A stretch of DNA of 64,000 nt from Steromphala cineraria. Its lineage: Eukaryota > Mollusca > Gastropoda > Trochida > Trochidae. Below are positions 10,380-20,900 of this stretch, one piece after another. The position numbers were made by a program, and so were the translations under genes. Every line of letters starts with the position of its first letter. Positions within the stretch are counted from its first letter, which is position 1. The notes beneath the pieces are model-generated. The model was not told the DNA's origin, did no database searches, and saw only the letters and a list, made by a program, of their open reading frames with translations. Where the stretch lies: positions 58,162,289 through 58,226,288 of the forward strand of contig OU744731.1 of the NCBI GenBank assembly GCA_916613615.1, given 5' to 3'.

Positions 10380-10793
10380 ATGACTGAAAAGATGCAGCTG
10401 CATATGGATAAGGACAAATTCTCGGCACGACGACTTCCCAGTAAGGCAACCCGGTCAAGACCAGTGTTAGTGTCATTCTTAATGTACAGGGATAAAGTGG
10501 ATGTGTTGAAGTGCTCTAAACTCCTCAAAGAGGATAAGATTCGTATTGCCCAGGATTTCACGGACATGGAACGCAGTGTAAGGAATAACCTCAAACCATT
10601 CATGGAGAAAGCACGTAGAGAGGGTAAGTTCTCAGTGTTGAGAGGCACAAACCTTCAAATAGATAATGACATGCTCAAACTTGACTCTTCCTCAACTGTT
10701 ACTAAACTCCAACACTTAAGGAAACTCAAAACTGTCAGAACCAACACTAACTCTGAAACTCCTGCTCCAACTAACAGTGAAGATAATGACTAA
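10380..10793 (+). CDS. CR1-like ORF1 nucleic-acid-binding domain
   Basis: This 137-residue stretch resembles the C-terminal domain of non-LTR ORF1 proteins: KATRSRPVLVSFLMYRDKVD, then a conserved helix (KCSKLLKEDKIRIAQDFT), then NNLKPFMEKARREGKFSVL and FSVLRGTNLQID. These proteins coat element RNA and chaperone strand annealing. The first Met is arbitrary because the reading probably continues from the broken coiled coil. The stop TAA at 10,791 is followed directly, in the same frame, by the endonuclease ORF. The tail is Asn/Thr/Ser-rich, like a linker. Confidence 0.6.
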   Translation: MTEKMQLHMDKDKFSARRLPSKATRSRPVLVSFLMYRDKVDVLKCSKLLKEDKIRIAQDFTDMERSVRNNLKPFMEKARREGKFSVLRGTNLQIDNDMLKLDSSSTVTKLQHLRKLKTVRTNTNSETPAPTNSEDND

Positions 10794-10832
10794 CGGTGTG
10801 GCCAGGGCCCTGTCTGTAGTGATAACAGTAAC

Positions 10833-11480
10833 TTTAACATCTCTTGTTGGAACATAGAAGGCCTGAAAGGAAAAGTAAAGTTACAATCGTTGCAAGCGTT
10901 TGTGTCTAAACATAACATCTTAGGATTTGTAGAAACATGGGCAAGTGCTGGTGACGAGTTTCAGTTTGATGGATATAAGCAAATTAGTAAAACTAGAATT
11001 CAGAACAAGAACTCTATCAGGAATTCAGGTGGCTTTTTGTTCCATATCAAAGAAAATATTGCAAATGTATTTACTCCTTTTCAATCAAACTCAGATAACA
11101 TTTTATGGTTGAAAACAATCAATCCTGTAATTGATAATAGTGTATTGTTGATAAGACTTGTTTACTTCTCTCCGCCACATTCAAGTATTCACTCAAATGA
11201 AGCTCTTTTTGACATTCTTGAAAATGATATTATCAGTTTTAAATGTGACTACCCTGATTGTCATATCATTGTTATGGGGGATCTTAATGCTCGAACAAAC
11301 TCTGCACCTGATTATATAGTCAACGATGATGCCAAACACCTACCTATCGACGACGAGATGGACTACCTAGAAGATGACTCTGTCTTACCTCGGTCTTCTA
11401 GAGATTCTGTTCTTAACAAGAGAGGAAGTGATTTACTGGAACTTTGTAAACAGGTCTCAGGATCTGTAATGGACGGCTAG
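10833..11480 (+). pseudogene. APE-type endonuclease fragment of CR1-like ORF2
   Basis: The frame starts with FNISCWNIEGLKGK, the N-terminal strand of exonuclease-endonuclease-phosphatase proteins, followed by ILGFVETW (the catalytic Glu of motif LxETW) and later IIVMGDLNART (the catalytic GDxNA motif). This enzyme would nick target DNA to prime reverse transcription. The domain ends at a TAG at 11,478, before the final SDH region and all of RT. It lies in the same frame as the preceding ORF1 domain. Confidence 0.75.
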
Positions 11481-11606
11481 GTGAGAATGCGGGAATAGGT
11501 CACATAACAATTTCTATATTAAGCTATTCTAAATGTGGAAAGATCACTTACCAAAAATACGTTCTATTTGATATTATTGTCATCATTCTGAATTTCACTT
11601 TACAGG

Positions 11607-13980
11607 ATGAAGATATTTAGCATGTCATACATTCTCATGATTAGCACCGTTATCATTCGGAAAGTTGTTACACAACCCGACTGTCCACCATGCAATTGTA
11701 CAGTTGACAATTCAAGGCAAGTTGTTCCGGTCTCAAGCTTACCAGCATTCCAGGGGCTATTAACAACACTGATAATGAGGGACAACAAGATGAACCTATC
11801 ATTGAATGCATTTACTGCACTAAAGCATCTGAAATACCTCGATTTGGCAGACAATGACATAAGTGAAATAAAGGCCGGTGCCTTCACTTGTCTACAACTT
11901 TTAGAAGTAATCTGTCTCGACATTAATTTTCTTTTTAAAGACAATAGTGTCTTTGATCCAAGGTTTCTAAAACCTTTGACGAGCTTGAAAAACGTTTCCT
12001 TTCAGTTTCAATCAATATTTGACGACAATATGACATACGAATGTACCGCATGTTCTTATACTTTGCAATTTTTATACATCGATTTTGATTCTTCTAGATT
12101 TGGGTCTTCATTTCTAAACCTAAGGCGGTTGTCATTGCTTTCACTCTCTCCAGAATCATGTATAATACCTGTTCTTGACAAATATACCTTTCAGTTTCTG
12201 CCATATTTGGAAGTTTTGAATATATCCAAATGTGTTGTCTTTCATGTTAAACCTAGAGTGTTTGATTCAATGCAAAAATTACGCAAACTGTATATGAATC
12301 TTGATCTTAAGTTCGGGGATGAACTTCAGGCATTTATGGAAATAACAAAATCGCTCCAATCCTCTCCAATAGAGTATATCAGTTTCACAGCTCAACGCTT
12401 CACAATCTTATGATCATATCTTTTTGTATCTCCAGAACACTTCACTTCGAGAGCTTCACATCAGTTGTGCAAATAGTCCTATTATTCAAAGGGAAAACTT
12501 CAGGACACTTCCTAAATCACTCGTTGTATTACAACTGATTATATTAAGTACGATTCAATATTAACTTAGATAAGATACCACCCTTCCTTAAAGACACTTG
12601 ATTTGTCAGATCTTGCATTTTCTCATTTTCCACCGAATGTTTTTTTTTACACCTATGTTATGTCCGATTCTTGAATCTTATACCTGTAGACGATGTCCTG
12701 AGTTACAGGGTAGTGGTGTAGCTTTACAGAAAAATGTAAAAATATTCATTACGCCTCTAAATAACAGGAGGACTTTTAGCTACCGTGAAGCAGTTAGCTT
12801 ATCTAGAATTGAATATCTTGACCTTAGCAACAATCGTATTCAGGAATTTCGACTCGTGTGCAACAACACAGTTTATCATTTGAATCTTGCTAGTAATAAT
12901 CTTAAAAATTCCTTGACTTGAAGAATCACGTATACATTACACACTATGTTAAATCTGAAACACTTAGAATTATCTGATAATGGAATATCTATAGTGTCCA
13001 CCTATGCTTTTGAAAATTTACAATATGTGAAATTAATAAATCTTAGCAAAAATCACCTAGATTCTATAAATATGAGACTTATTGAGTTGAGAAAGCTAGA
13101 GGTCTTGGACCTTCGCAACACTAAGATAAGTGCTATTGGAGCAGCAACAAGAAAAGATATTGCAGAACTTCCAAGTACAAGACTCTATCTATAAAACAAC
13201 CCTCTGATTTGTGGCTGTGAACAAATAGAGTTTCTTTTGTGGATGAAACAGAACAAAGAACAGGTTTATGACATCCCGTCGCTTCAATGTCGTATGTCAA
13301 CAGGGGAATACAAGACTTTGGATAATCTGGATCAAATAATCACTTACCTGCAAGCAAAGTGTAAGTCAAACATTTTGGAAATCTCATTATCAGTTTGTGT
13401 CACAATCTGTGTCATGACGTTAATTGTTGGAATCCAACTGTACCGTCATAGATGGAAACTGAGATATCTGTATTATGCTGGGAGACGTGGTTACAGACAA
13501 CGATACAATAGGGAGCAAGTCCACCAAAAACTCTACGACTATGATGCATTTGTTTCATATGACGAGAGGGACTGAAGGTTTGTAATTGATGAAATGATGC
13601 CAGAACTTGAAGACAAGCACGACCTTAAACTCTGCATTCATCAACGCGACTTCCTTCCAGGAGAGCTTATCTCTGAAAACATTGTCAGTGCAATTCAAAA
13701 CAGCAAGAAAACGATAGTGGTTCTCTCCCCTTCTTTCCTTTAGAGTAGCTGGTGTGAGTTCGAGTACAACATGGCCCGGATGGAAGGTGTGTCCCGCAGA
13801 GAAGACGTGATCCTGGTGTTGTTGTATGAAGAAGTGCCCATGATGAAGCTCACCAAGGACATGGCCACGATGTTGAAGCGCAACTGCTACCTGGAATACA
13901 ACCATGAGGCCTTCAACAAGGAAGTGTTTTGGTTGCATGTTATGAATCCATTCAAATTATCAGGCCTCGCGATTAATTAA
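11607..13980 (+). pseudogene. Toll-like receptor pseudogene (LRR-TM-TIR)
   Basis: The Met at 11,607 sits one base after a splice-acceptor-like TTCACTTTACAG, suggesting a 5' UTR intron and a single coding exon. A signal-like start is followed by an N-terminal Cys cluster (DCPPCNC) and leucine-rich repeats (LKYLDLADNDISEIKAGAF, LKHLELSDNGIS). The LRR C-cap is NPLICGCEQIEFLLWM, a transmembrane helix lies near 13,376-13,445, and the TIR domain has YDAFVSYDERD and HQRDFLPGE. Damage: frame changes near 12,411, about 12,560-12,600 and near the T-run at 12,643-12,651, a TAA at 13,192, a TGA at 13,573 inside TIR box 1, and a TAG at 13,741 before SSWCEFEYN. Intact relatives sense microbial ligands and signal through MyD88. 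The long coding remains suggest recent loss. Confidence 0.85.
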
Positions 13981-15165
13981 CGATGTTTTACATGGTTTGT
14001 GCCTCTATCGATGTATAACAGCAACAAATTATAAGATTGTGTATGGTTTTGACCTAAATTAAAAAAATTAGATTGCTCCAATGGGATTCGAACTCAATCT
14101 GCTTCATGTAATATATGATGAACAAACTAAGATACGTAAGAACGTGTGTTATGATATTTTAAATCTGATATGTAAATATTGTTTCTATTTTTGGCACGAC
14201 GTTAAAGGTCATAACAAAAGTATGCTTCATGTGCTCATGTGTACAGTTAAGGAGACTGCAAAGTGCGATAAGTATCTTGTCTGGTGACGCTACACAGCAG
14301 ATTACAAGACCAGAATCAGAAATGTGTGATGACTCCAATGAAATACAGGCCGTTTCATGTCATATGTGATGAACAGAGTAACGCAAAGGTTTGAAAAAGC
14401 TATTAATATATCACAAAGCTTAGATAGTTTGTATTCTTTATTGCTTTGAGAAATGTTTGTTTCTTTTTGTTAAACAATATTATTCCCTACTGTATATAAA
14501 ATGTGCAAACCATGCTTGTTAGTTATAATATACATGTATCAACAACTGTCATTACCACAGGAAATTGAAAATAATCAATCATTAAAAGTCCATACAATAT
14601 TAACGAAAATTTTCCCTTCCTTTTACCATAGGATGAAGGACATACAGCCGCTATTTTGTCCAGTTATGCTTAATCGTGCCCTTGCTCCATTTTTGGCTTA
14701 TGTCTAACATTATATCTACTTACTGCAAAATATTTTAAGCATTCATACTAATTGCATACGAATAAAAATTCAGTTATAGACATGCACTCCTGCCAAAACG
14801 TCGACCATTCATCTTTTTCATCATAAACACTTGATCGGATAATCTGCCAAACAGAAACCCTCAGCAGAATTTCTCTTCATTCAAGTTGATTGTCGGAATA
14901 GACAAGGATTTGAATTCCCTGTTTCAGATTTGACCAATCAGAGTTACTTCCGTGATTAATTAAGGATGGTTTTATATGGTTTAATGTATGATGGCTCTAA
15001 TGGGACTCGCTGGTCGTTTGATGTTTTAATGAGGAAAAGAGTAACCAAAGGTTTGCAATTCCTTCTATTAAATCACTAGAATTACAACAAAATAGACAAG
15101 ATAGACAAGGTTTTGAACTCTTGTTTTAGATATAACCAATCAGAGTTACTTCCGTCAATGGTTTC
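13960..15165. repeat. Locally duplicated 3' flank of the TLR pseudogene, with SINE-like piece
   Basis: GATTAATTAA..GGTTTTA.ATGGTTT recurs at about 13,970 and 14,955, and ACCAATCAGAGTTACTTCCGT recurs at about 14,934 and 15,135, so roughly 200-bp and 1-kb units are duplicated. On the minus strand, 14,084-14,096 reads GAGTTCGAATCCC, a good tRNA-type B box, suggesting an old SINE. No gene was seen. Confidence 0.4.
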
Positions 15166-17735
15166 TGTCTGACCGGAATTGGAAAACTTGGTGCTTAGTT
15201 TGTCCTTAAGGCTTTTGTTTAGGGGAGAGGGTATGTTTATCTATATTGTACATCCTTGTATACATATTGATTAATTTCAATTTCCTGTTGACATTAGCAG
15301 TAGGGTGTCTTCTTTGTATATATATTTTTTGTTTTGATGTGTTACTGAGTGTAAAATATTTTGTCAGATGTAATGAATGTATGTATGTATGTATTTTTGA
15401 TAATCTTGACGATAGAATGTGTATATATAGTAAGAATTTGAAAGTCTTGATTGAGCTGATGAGGTACAACATTTATATAAACTCGAGTTGCATAGAAACT
15501 ACTCATAATGTTTCCCAATGTGAGAGTTAAACCTCAACAACTGCATATATTATTCCCAATCAACCTAATGTTTATATTGGCCGGTGGTCAAATGTAGTGA
15601 ATAAAAACTATTTCTTTCAATTCAAGTTTTTAATTTGACTCGGAGGAAAGCCATGCAGAGAAATATTTCAATGCAAAAAATATAACAAATCATTAACTCT
15701 TGTAATCAAATATAGTACTACGTTACTGTTATGGAAATAGTATCATCCTCTGCACTTTAGTATTTCGCCATACTTCACTGTGCATTTTTTTCAGAAATCT
15801 TAATTTTAAATCTTGAGTAAACCTATTTAGAATTGTTAATCTTAATAAAATATTTATATCAATAAATTGTATATTGGAGAGACAAGTACGTGTTTTGACT
15901 TGTTCCTGATCCATTTGACCCCTTTGTTAATAAAATAAGTTCAAAATAACTTAACCATTAAATCAGAGACCAGGGAAAATATGGCTCTATAAATAATTAT
16001 TAAAAACCCGAAACGATTGCTTTGTATCATTTTGCCAACTGATAGAAAAGTTACGAAATATTGCCTCACTCTTGTTACAATGTCAACTCTTTGAAGTGTC
16101 TAGAATACACTATGACGTTGACATACAACTCAATTTAGTTCATACCATTGTTTGTTAAAGTCCCTTGTTCAGACTTGCATATCCAGCTAAGCCTTCCGAA
16201 AATTGCGGCACAGAAGCACATAGTCGGGAAGTAAAAATTTTCTGGAATTTTTTTATAACAAAATCAGTTTTTTTGATAAACGGGAAAGTACCTAACTTGA
16301 ATTTTGAAGTATACCACCCTCAAAAACTTGCCGTAGCCTTAAACGAACCCCAATCAATGACATCACTGTTTCGTGCGTAGAATTCACCTCATTTCCTGTT
16401 TATCGCAATCATGGCCATTCAGGTTCCCTGAGTTTATTACGCTGCGCTCCGACTTGCTACAGACACTGAAGTACAAATTTAAAACATCTGCATTATTTTA
16501 ATTACTAGCTGTCATATCACCAATTTTACAAAAAACATGTAACGGTAATTTTGACTAAACGACCAATACAAAGATTACACCCGATCGTTACTATTTCAAT
16601 TATTTTCTTAGAAAGTAGTTTTGGTTATGAACTAACCAAAATAAGGAGAGTATAATTCATACAAATAAGGAAACATTCTGTTCAAGTTGCTGAATATTTT
16701 TAACCATAAACCTGTCTACATATAAGGAAGTCTAAATCTGCGAACAAAACAAAATTTGCGTCCTTCTGACTATCATATTATGCCTTACAACTTATTTATG
16801 CAAATTACAAAGATTCTTGTGTTGACAATGGCTAAGGCATATGAACTCAATTTGTTCCCGCCTTGCAAAATGGACGAAACATGCAAATGATATCAATGTA
16901 TTTGAAAGTATTTAATTTATTGATAAGTAAAATCGCCTGCACGTGTTCACTTCCCACAAACCTTTGCGCGACATCGCAAAAAATACGCCCCTTTCTATTT
17001 ATAGCAACCTGAAGGTTCGGGAAAGACGTTTCGATTTTTTAACTCTATTTCACGAATAATTATCTGATTTCAGGTTTGGTTGTATTTATGGATTTCTGAA
17101 TATTCAGAGAATACGTTAAAAATACTTCAAAAATTATCTATATTACTAAAATTATGATTATGGGAATTTAAGGCATCTGCAAGATTTTTATGTTACCTTT
17201 GTACATCTCAACCGAATCTGTAATGAATGTGCAAAATGCTCATTTTCCAGAGTGTAAACACTACCAGGAAAGGTTATTCTAAATTTTGCCATTGTAGACA
17301 AAATTGTGATTAGTAACTGAACAATCCTTTACAACACAAATTCATGTAGGTTTTTGTCGTAATTCAACGTCTCTAAACGATTGTTTACAAAAGATAAGGC
17401 ACCACTGCAATAAAGCTGGTTTTTTGACAAAAAGGACGTTTTAAAAAACATATTTGACAGACAGTTTCCCAGATATTATAGAAATGACTTAGTTTACAGA
17501 GTACTTAAACACACATTAACTACACGACATGGAAACCAGCATTTCCACCTGGTAGTTAGACAGGATTCTATAGTTTTAGTCTTTGGTTTCCAGTTAGTAC
17601 AATATCCCATTCATGTGATGACACAGTACATTCATTTGATAGAATATTCTAGTCGTTTTTTCAATAAGAGATGCCTGAACGTGAGAACATATGAGAGAAA
17701 GGAGGTTTACAGAACAATGAGAATTGATATTCAAG
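15166..17735. other. Intergenic DNA, no gene seen
   Basis: AT-rich. There is a short (ATGT)n microsatellite near 15,377-15,395. Open frames here (for example 16,165-16,380) lack any recognisable motif or paired splice signals. Confidence 0.5.
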
Positions 17736-17741
17736 TTTATT
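17736..17741 (-). terminator. Polyadenylation signal AATAAA of the IgGFc-binding/ZP gene
   Basis: The minus strand reads AATAAA about 60 bases after the TGA stop of exon 5, a normal distance for a metazoan poly(A) signal. Confidence 0.5.
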
Positions 17742-17799
17742 TTTAACAGAATTTATACACCTGGAAATTCGATATTTCTGTAACACATCCCCTTGTCAT

Positions 17800-17992
17800 T
17801 CATCCAATGAGGACGGGACTCTTCAAACAACGCTGTTCACACTCGGGGGAGAAGTCAAGGGGATCACAGAAAGTGACGTCACAACCAACAGAGGCACTGT
17901 GTGTGTTGCTACCCAGATCGAACATTACAAACTTGAACAGGGTCATTTCGTTCCGAGTGGCTAGAAGGAGTGAGCCGTTGGCAACTGCACAT
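17800..17992 (-). CDS. Exon 5 (C-terminal ZP segment and stop)
   Basis: The acceptor is CCCTTTTACAG. The protein reads CAVANGSLLL, then TLFKFVMFDL, then GCDVTFCDP and CEQRC, the closing Cys pattern of ZP-C, and ends at TGA 17,802-17,800. There is no dibasic cleavage site, membrane anchor or GPI signal after the domain. Confidence 0.8.
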
Positions 17993-20900
17993 CTGTAAAA
18001 GGGATACTGTTTATACAAGGTGCAAGTTTGCTATCCTATAGTAAGTAGTCATATGCACCTCAGAAGAGCAATTTTTTTAGACAGAAGAAGATTCACTACA
18101 TAACATCCTATACGTCCATATTCATTATAAGCAGGATTGCAGTTTTAAAGAATCGTGTGCTTTGTGGCAAGTTCTTGAAATTTTGCATGGTGATATGTGT
18201 GCACATGTATGACTGCCGCTAATGAAACTGAATGATAATCAACGATCTCTCTTTTAGCTGACACTTCAGAAAAAGTATTGATATCCGCTATCCTATCAAG
18301 ATAAAGTGTCATCAACAAATTGGCATTATTGTATCATTAATAATAATAACCCACGATTTCATCTACAAAGAAGAATAGATACGGTGATTTTGGATTGCCT
18401 TGGCTACAACCGCTTTCATTTTTAACAAATAGAGCAATTGGCTCTGTACCTCATCAGGCTTCATCATCAACTATGATGTAGAGTGGGCCAATGTGATTCC
18501 CCTTTCGTAGAGGCCACAGGGTCACCAATTATAAAATTAAGTATAGAGCAGTGTATAAAATAGATTGGTAATATAGCCTGTCCTGAAAATTCATTGGCCA
18601 TCCTTGGGAAATTTAAGAAAAAAATTGAAAAGTAAACCAGTCCTGACCAAAGAGTTACCAGTCCTGACCTAAAAGTAACCAGTCCTGGCAAAAAGTAGCC
18701 AGTTCAAGGACTTACTGATGGGCAATATTTTAAACACTGTATATAGGCGACAAGTTCAGTTTTCTAGACCTTATACTTCAGGAGAAGATGAAAATAGATT
18801 TGAAGGACGTTCATGTTGCCTTTATTATTATTATAAAGCTACAATTCATCATCCTCACTAGTCAAGGAGTCTGTACACAAAGTTTCAGCTTTTTATGCCT
18901 TATGGTTCTGGAGAAGATGAAAATAGGTTTTTAGGGCGTGACATATGTGGCCCTTATTAGGGGTCACAGGGCCACCAAGGCTACAATTTATAATCGTCAC
19001 TAGTCAAGGAGTCTTTACACAAAGTTTCAGCTTTCTAGGCCTCATGGTTCTGGAGAAGAAGATGAAAATCGGTTTTTAGGGCGTGGCATATGTGGCCCTT
19101 ATAATGGGTCACAGGGCCACCAAAGCTACAACTTATAATCTTCACTAGTCAAGGAGTCTGTATACAAAATTTCAGCTTTCTTGGCCCTCACGGTTCTGGA
19201 GAAGAAGATGAAAATAGGTTTTTATGACGTGGCCCCTGTGGCCCTTACTAGAGGCGCCCAAAGCTACAATTTAAAAACCTCACTAGCAAAGGAGTCTGTA
19301 CACAAAGTTTCAGCTTTCTAGGCCTTATGGTTCTGGAGAAGAAGTCGAAATTCCACAAAGTTTACGGACGGACGGACACCATGCCATGCCATAAGCCCAT
19401 TGGGCCTTACAGGCCAGATGAGCTAAAATCAGATATGTTAGCATGTTGAATATACATTCACTAAATTCTTAAACATATTTGTTAGAGAACATTGTTCTAT
19501 TTTTATAAGCGCTAGGTAAGTAACATTACTTAACTTTCAATAAGGAAATCATCTTCTAAATAATCTAGCCTCTTTTCAGTAAGAGGTCATTAACTGTGAC
19601 AACAAGAAATTGTGTTGTCATATACTCACCCCTTCTGTATCAAAGCAACTGATCCTGATTTCCCCTGATGGTTCCCAAGAATCAGGTCACATTCGTTCAC
19701 AACCAGAATCCCTTCTTCAGCTGCACTTGTAACCATGACAAACACGTCACTTCCGGTTGACAGAAGCGTTGCGTCTTGGACAGGGTTATGGAAACTTCGG
19801 TCAGCAAATAGCTTTATGCTGAAAAGGTTCCCTTGAATTGTTGATGAGATAACATGACTCACTTTGGGTTTCGCACCATCCAGATTCACAAAGTTCACTT
19901 CATGTTTCGATTTCATGCATTGCAGAGGTTGACTAAGTTCGGTTCCTCCGTTGTTGTTGACGCCGATAATTGTGTTTTCAAACATGATATGATCACCCTC
20001 GACCTTCAATGAGGAAAACAAACTAGCTGTTAACTGTTTGCTTTAAATGGAGCAGTGCAGAATTTCAAGATCTTTAAAATGCTATTGGCCTGAAAACAAA
20101 CTGCATATAATATGGCTCTACATCAAGGCATCCAGAATGGAAACATGTTACGGGATTTTAATTTCTGATCAAGCATATGATACCCATTTAGAGACCTCGA
20201 TTTGATCACCTTCGACCTTCAAGGAGAAAGCAACAGCCACTGAATTAACAATCTATCAAAACAAGCCTTCCTCTGTCAAATGTCTGCCTATGTTTGCATA
20301 AAATCATTACAATGCTGTTGGCTTGAAAACAGACTGAAGAAATCATAGCTCCAAATGAAGGAATCAAGAATGAAAACATTTCGTGACAGGACATCATTTT
20401 CTGATAAAAAAGAAACAGCTTCCACATACACACACCAAACGCTGCATATGATACCGGTTTAGAAACTTCGATTGCATATTTCGAAGAATATAGGTTCATA
20501 AGTTTCTCAATTTTGCATTTTATCAACCTACTTTGAAGACCGTGCCACATATCCCATACGACACGTTGAATGTGAGGAGACTTCCCTCCAGTTGTCCAGT
20601 GCAGTGAGTCTGTCCCAGGTAAATACTTGACTGGTCCAGGGAGGACAGTTTGTTGAGGTCTACAACCACTAGCCAGCCTCCTGGTAAACACTCCAGATTA
20701 ATCATCTTCATGACTGCTCCAGATCCGGTTTGTCCAGGTGTTACGAATCCGGTTTGCACGGTTGATCCAGATCCGGTTTGTACAGTTGATCCAGAATCGG
20801 TTGGTCTTGCCGTAGTTGACATTCCAGTTGACAAAAGAGCTGTATAAACCGATAATAAAAAAACAATACCAATAAGTTCGGGACATAAATGTTTATTTAA

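Larger units (their letters stand above)
9732..11480 (+). mobile_element. CR1-like non-LTR retrotransposon, 3'-truncated, with 2A motif
   Basis: The 5' boundary is set by the break in duplication A at 9,732. It contains a short leader, an ORF1 with a 2A-type motif, a degenerate coiled-coil region, an ORF1 nucleic-acid-binding domain, and the first part of an APE-type endonuclease. RT is absent. Non-LTR copies normally lose the 5' end, so a preserved 5' end with a missing 3' end means later deletion or rearrangement joined it to the TLR region. Confidence 0.75.
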
